NCBI GenBank assembly: GCA_963667855.2 | Contig: CAXXKI010000004.1 | Location: 682,001 to 746,000 of the forward strand | Source: G963667855 sp963667855 | Lineage (GTDB): Bacteria > Planctomycetota > Phycisphaerae > UBA1845 | Length of the DNA: 64,000 bases | Reading direction: 5' to 3' | Shown: in pieces, positions 63,066-64,000 of the stretch | Position numbering within the stretch: position 1 is the first letter of the stretch | How the letters are laid out: each line of letters begins with the position of its first letter | Made by a program: the position numbers and the translations under genes | The notes under the pieces: model-generated | What the model saw: only the letters and a program-made list of their open reading frames with translations | The model's database searches: none | Told to the model about the DNA's origin: nothing

Positions 63066-63461
63066 ATGTGGAGTGATCCCATTGCAGATATGCTGACTCG
63101 CATTCGAAACTCTGTGCGAGTGCGCAAATCATCTGTTGAGATCCCGGCTTCCAAGGTTAAGACCGGTATTGCCGAAGTTCTCCGCGATGAAGGCTACATT
63201 AAAGGCTTCGACGTGATCAACGACACCAAACAGGGGTTGTTGCGAATCGAGTTGAAATACGATCCGAGGGGTGAGAATATCATCCACAAGATTAAACGCG
63301 AGTCGAAACCGGGCTGTAGGGTTTACACAAAATGTACCGAGCTGCCGCGAGTACTTGATGGTTTGGGAATTGCCATCGTATCGACCAGCAGTGGAGTAAT
63401 GAGTGATAGGCAGTGTCGTCAGAAGAACGTCGGCGGCGAGTTGCTTTGCAGCGTCTACTAG
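63066..63461 (+). CDS. rpsH: 30S ribosomal protein S8
   Basis: 131 residues. 'DPIADMLTRIRNSVRVRK', 'IPASKVKTGIAEVLRDEGYIKGF', 'LPRVLDGLGIAIVSTSSGVMSDRQCRQKNVGGELLCSVY' match S8, the translational repressor of spc operons in other bacteria. AGAGGTGA is upstream. Confidence 0.96.
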   Translation: MWSDPIADMLTRIRNSVRVRKSSVEIPASKVKTGIAEVLRDEGYIKGFDVINDTKQGLLRIELKYDPRGENIIHKIKRESKPGCRVYTKCTELPRVLDGLGIAIVSTSSGVMSDRQCRQKNVGGELLCSVY

Positions 63462-63507
63462 TAGTAAGGTCTGCGGCAGGATTTTACCTGCCTGAGGATA
63501 GAGCGCA

Positions 63508-64000
63508 ATGTCTCGAATCGGAAGAAAACCGGTAATAGTACCTGGCGGCATTAAAGTTGCCGTGTCAGGTCAGAAGGTCAAGGTTACTGGCCCTAAAGGG
63601 GAGCTCGATTTCGACGTTCCCGCAGGCGTCAGTGCTGTTTTTGACGAAGCGGAAAACAAGGTCGTTGTCGACCGTGAGAACGATGAACGAGCCGTCCGCG
63701 CCCTTCATGGCATGACCAGGGCGATGATCGCCAATATGGTCGAAGGTGTAGAGAAGGGGTTCGAGAAGCGGTTGCACGTTTACGGTACTGGTTATGGTTG
63801 CGACCTCAAAGGAAACCAGGTTCATTTGAACTGTGGTTTTATGGGGCGGGGCAGTAAGACCAAAGCTCAGTTCATCCTCGATGTACCCAAGGGTGTTGAA
63901 GTGCAGATCGAAGTTGCCGCTGCTCGTGGTGATAATGATCCGGCCAAGATGATTATTCGAGGCTGTTGCAAGCAGGCGGTAGGGCAGTTCGCCGCTGAGA
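63508..64000 (+). CDS. rplF: 50S ribosomal protein L6, 3' end beyond window
   Basis: First 164 residues, from ATG 63508. 'MSRIGRKPVIVPGGIKVAV', 'TGPKGELDFDV', 'GMTRAMIANMVEGVEKGFEKRLHVYGTGYG' and 'VPKGVEVQIE' match L6. Roughly the last 15-20 residues are missing at base 64000. Confidence 0.95.
   Translation, partial: MSRIGRKPVIVPGGIKVAVSGQKVKVTGPKGELDFDVPAGVSAVFDEAENKVVVDRENDERAVRALHGMTRAMIANMVEGVEKGFEKRLHVYGTGYGCDLKGNQVHLNCGFMGRGSKTKAQFILDVPKGVEVQIEVAAARGDNDPAKMIIRGCCKQAVGQFAAE

Overview
The window looks like chromosomal DNA of a Planctomycetota bacterium, probably a Phycisphaerae-type lineage. This is inferred from protein signatures, not from a marker-gene tree. The signatures are secreted proteins with 'DCNGN.IPDEC' repeats, Ig-like modules and short dockerin-like Ca-binding tails; membrane proteins ending in a 'CxxCGYxL...CPxCG' mini zinc ribbon; a PEP-CTERM-like sorting tail; and a small family (34.5 kb, minus) known mainly from Planctomycetes and Verrucomicrobia. 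Base composition is moderate, and many spacers of 0.3-1.2 kb lack convincing genes.

Layout. 0-1.3 kb: a sodium/solute symporter (partial) with its small subunit. 1.9-3.6 kb: a TIM-barrel isomerase/epimerase-like protein and a zinc-ribbon-tailed membrane protein. 4-5.8 kb: a hybrid sensor kinase. 6.5-11 kb: a histidine-degradation cluster, hutH-hutU-hutI. 11.2-17.7 kb: housekeeping genes (cupin, ndk, ligA, HNH protein, DUF4186 protein, etfB, etfA). Four short hairpins lie between etfB and etfA. 18.3-22.4 kb: an accessory pair, an AlbA_2 (Schlafen-type) protein and a membrane KAP-family P-loop NTPase. This is the best candidate here for a poorly described, possibly defence-related system.

22.5-34 kb: cell-surface and secretion genes. 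They include an FKBP lipoprotein, a GH57-like/CBM25/dockerin protein, a pseudopilin, a dockerin-tailed secreted protein and a SUMF1-domain PEP-CTERM protein. Among them lie tRNA-Arg(TCT), a degenerate tyrosine recombinase next to it, and an HTH protein with a histone-H1-like lysine tail. A gene-free stretch around 27.4-27.55 kb can fold into nested hairpins. 34-40 kb: TatA/B-like, the planctomycete/verrucomicrobial family protein, RicT/PSP1, thioredoxin, a late acyltransferase, and an unusual lipoprotein joining a FlgI-like region to HEAT repeats.

41-47.7 kb: two very large secreted proteases, one C10-type and one trypsin-like. They have unrelated catalytic domains but almost the same modular C-terminal half. 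47.8-53 kb: an HNH protein, a complete IS5-family insertion sequence with terminal repeats and a candidate target duplication, a NarL-type response regulator, and long empty spacers. 53-55.1 kb: thioredoxin reductase and a gluzincin-like lipoprotein. 55.4-64 kb: the S10-spc ribosomal protein operon from rpsJ into rplF, which runs off the end, in the usual bacterial order and behind a good sigma70-type promoter.

All calls come from reading the sequence. No database search, structure prediction or alignment was run.
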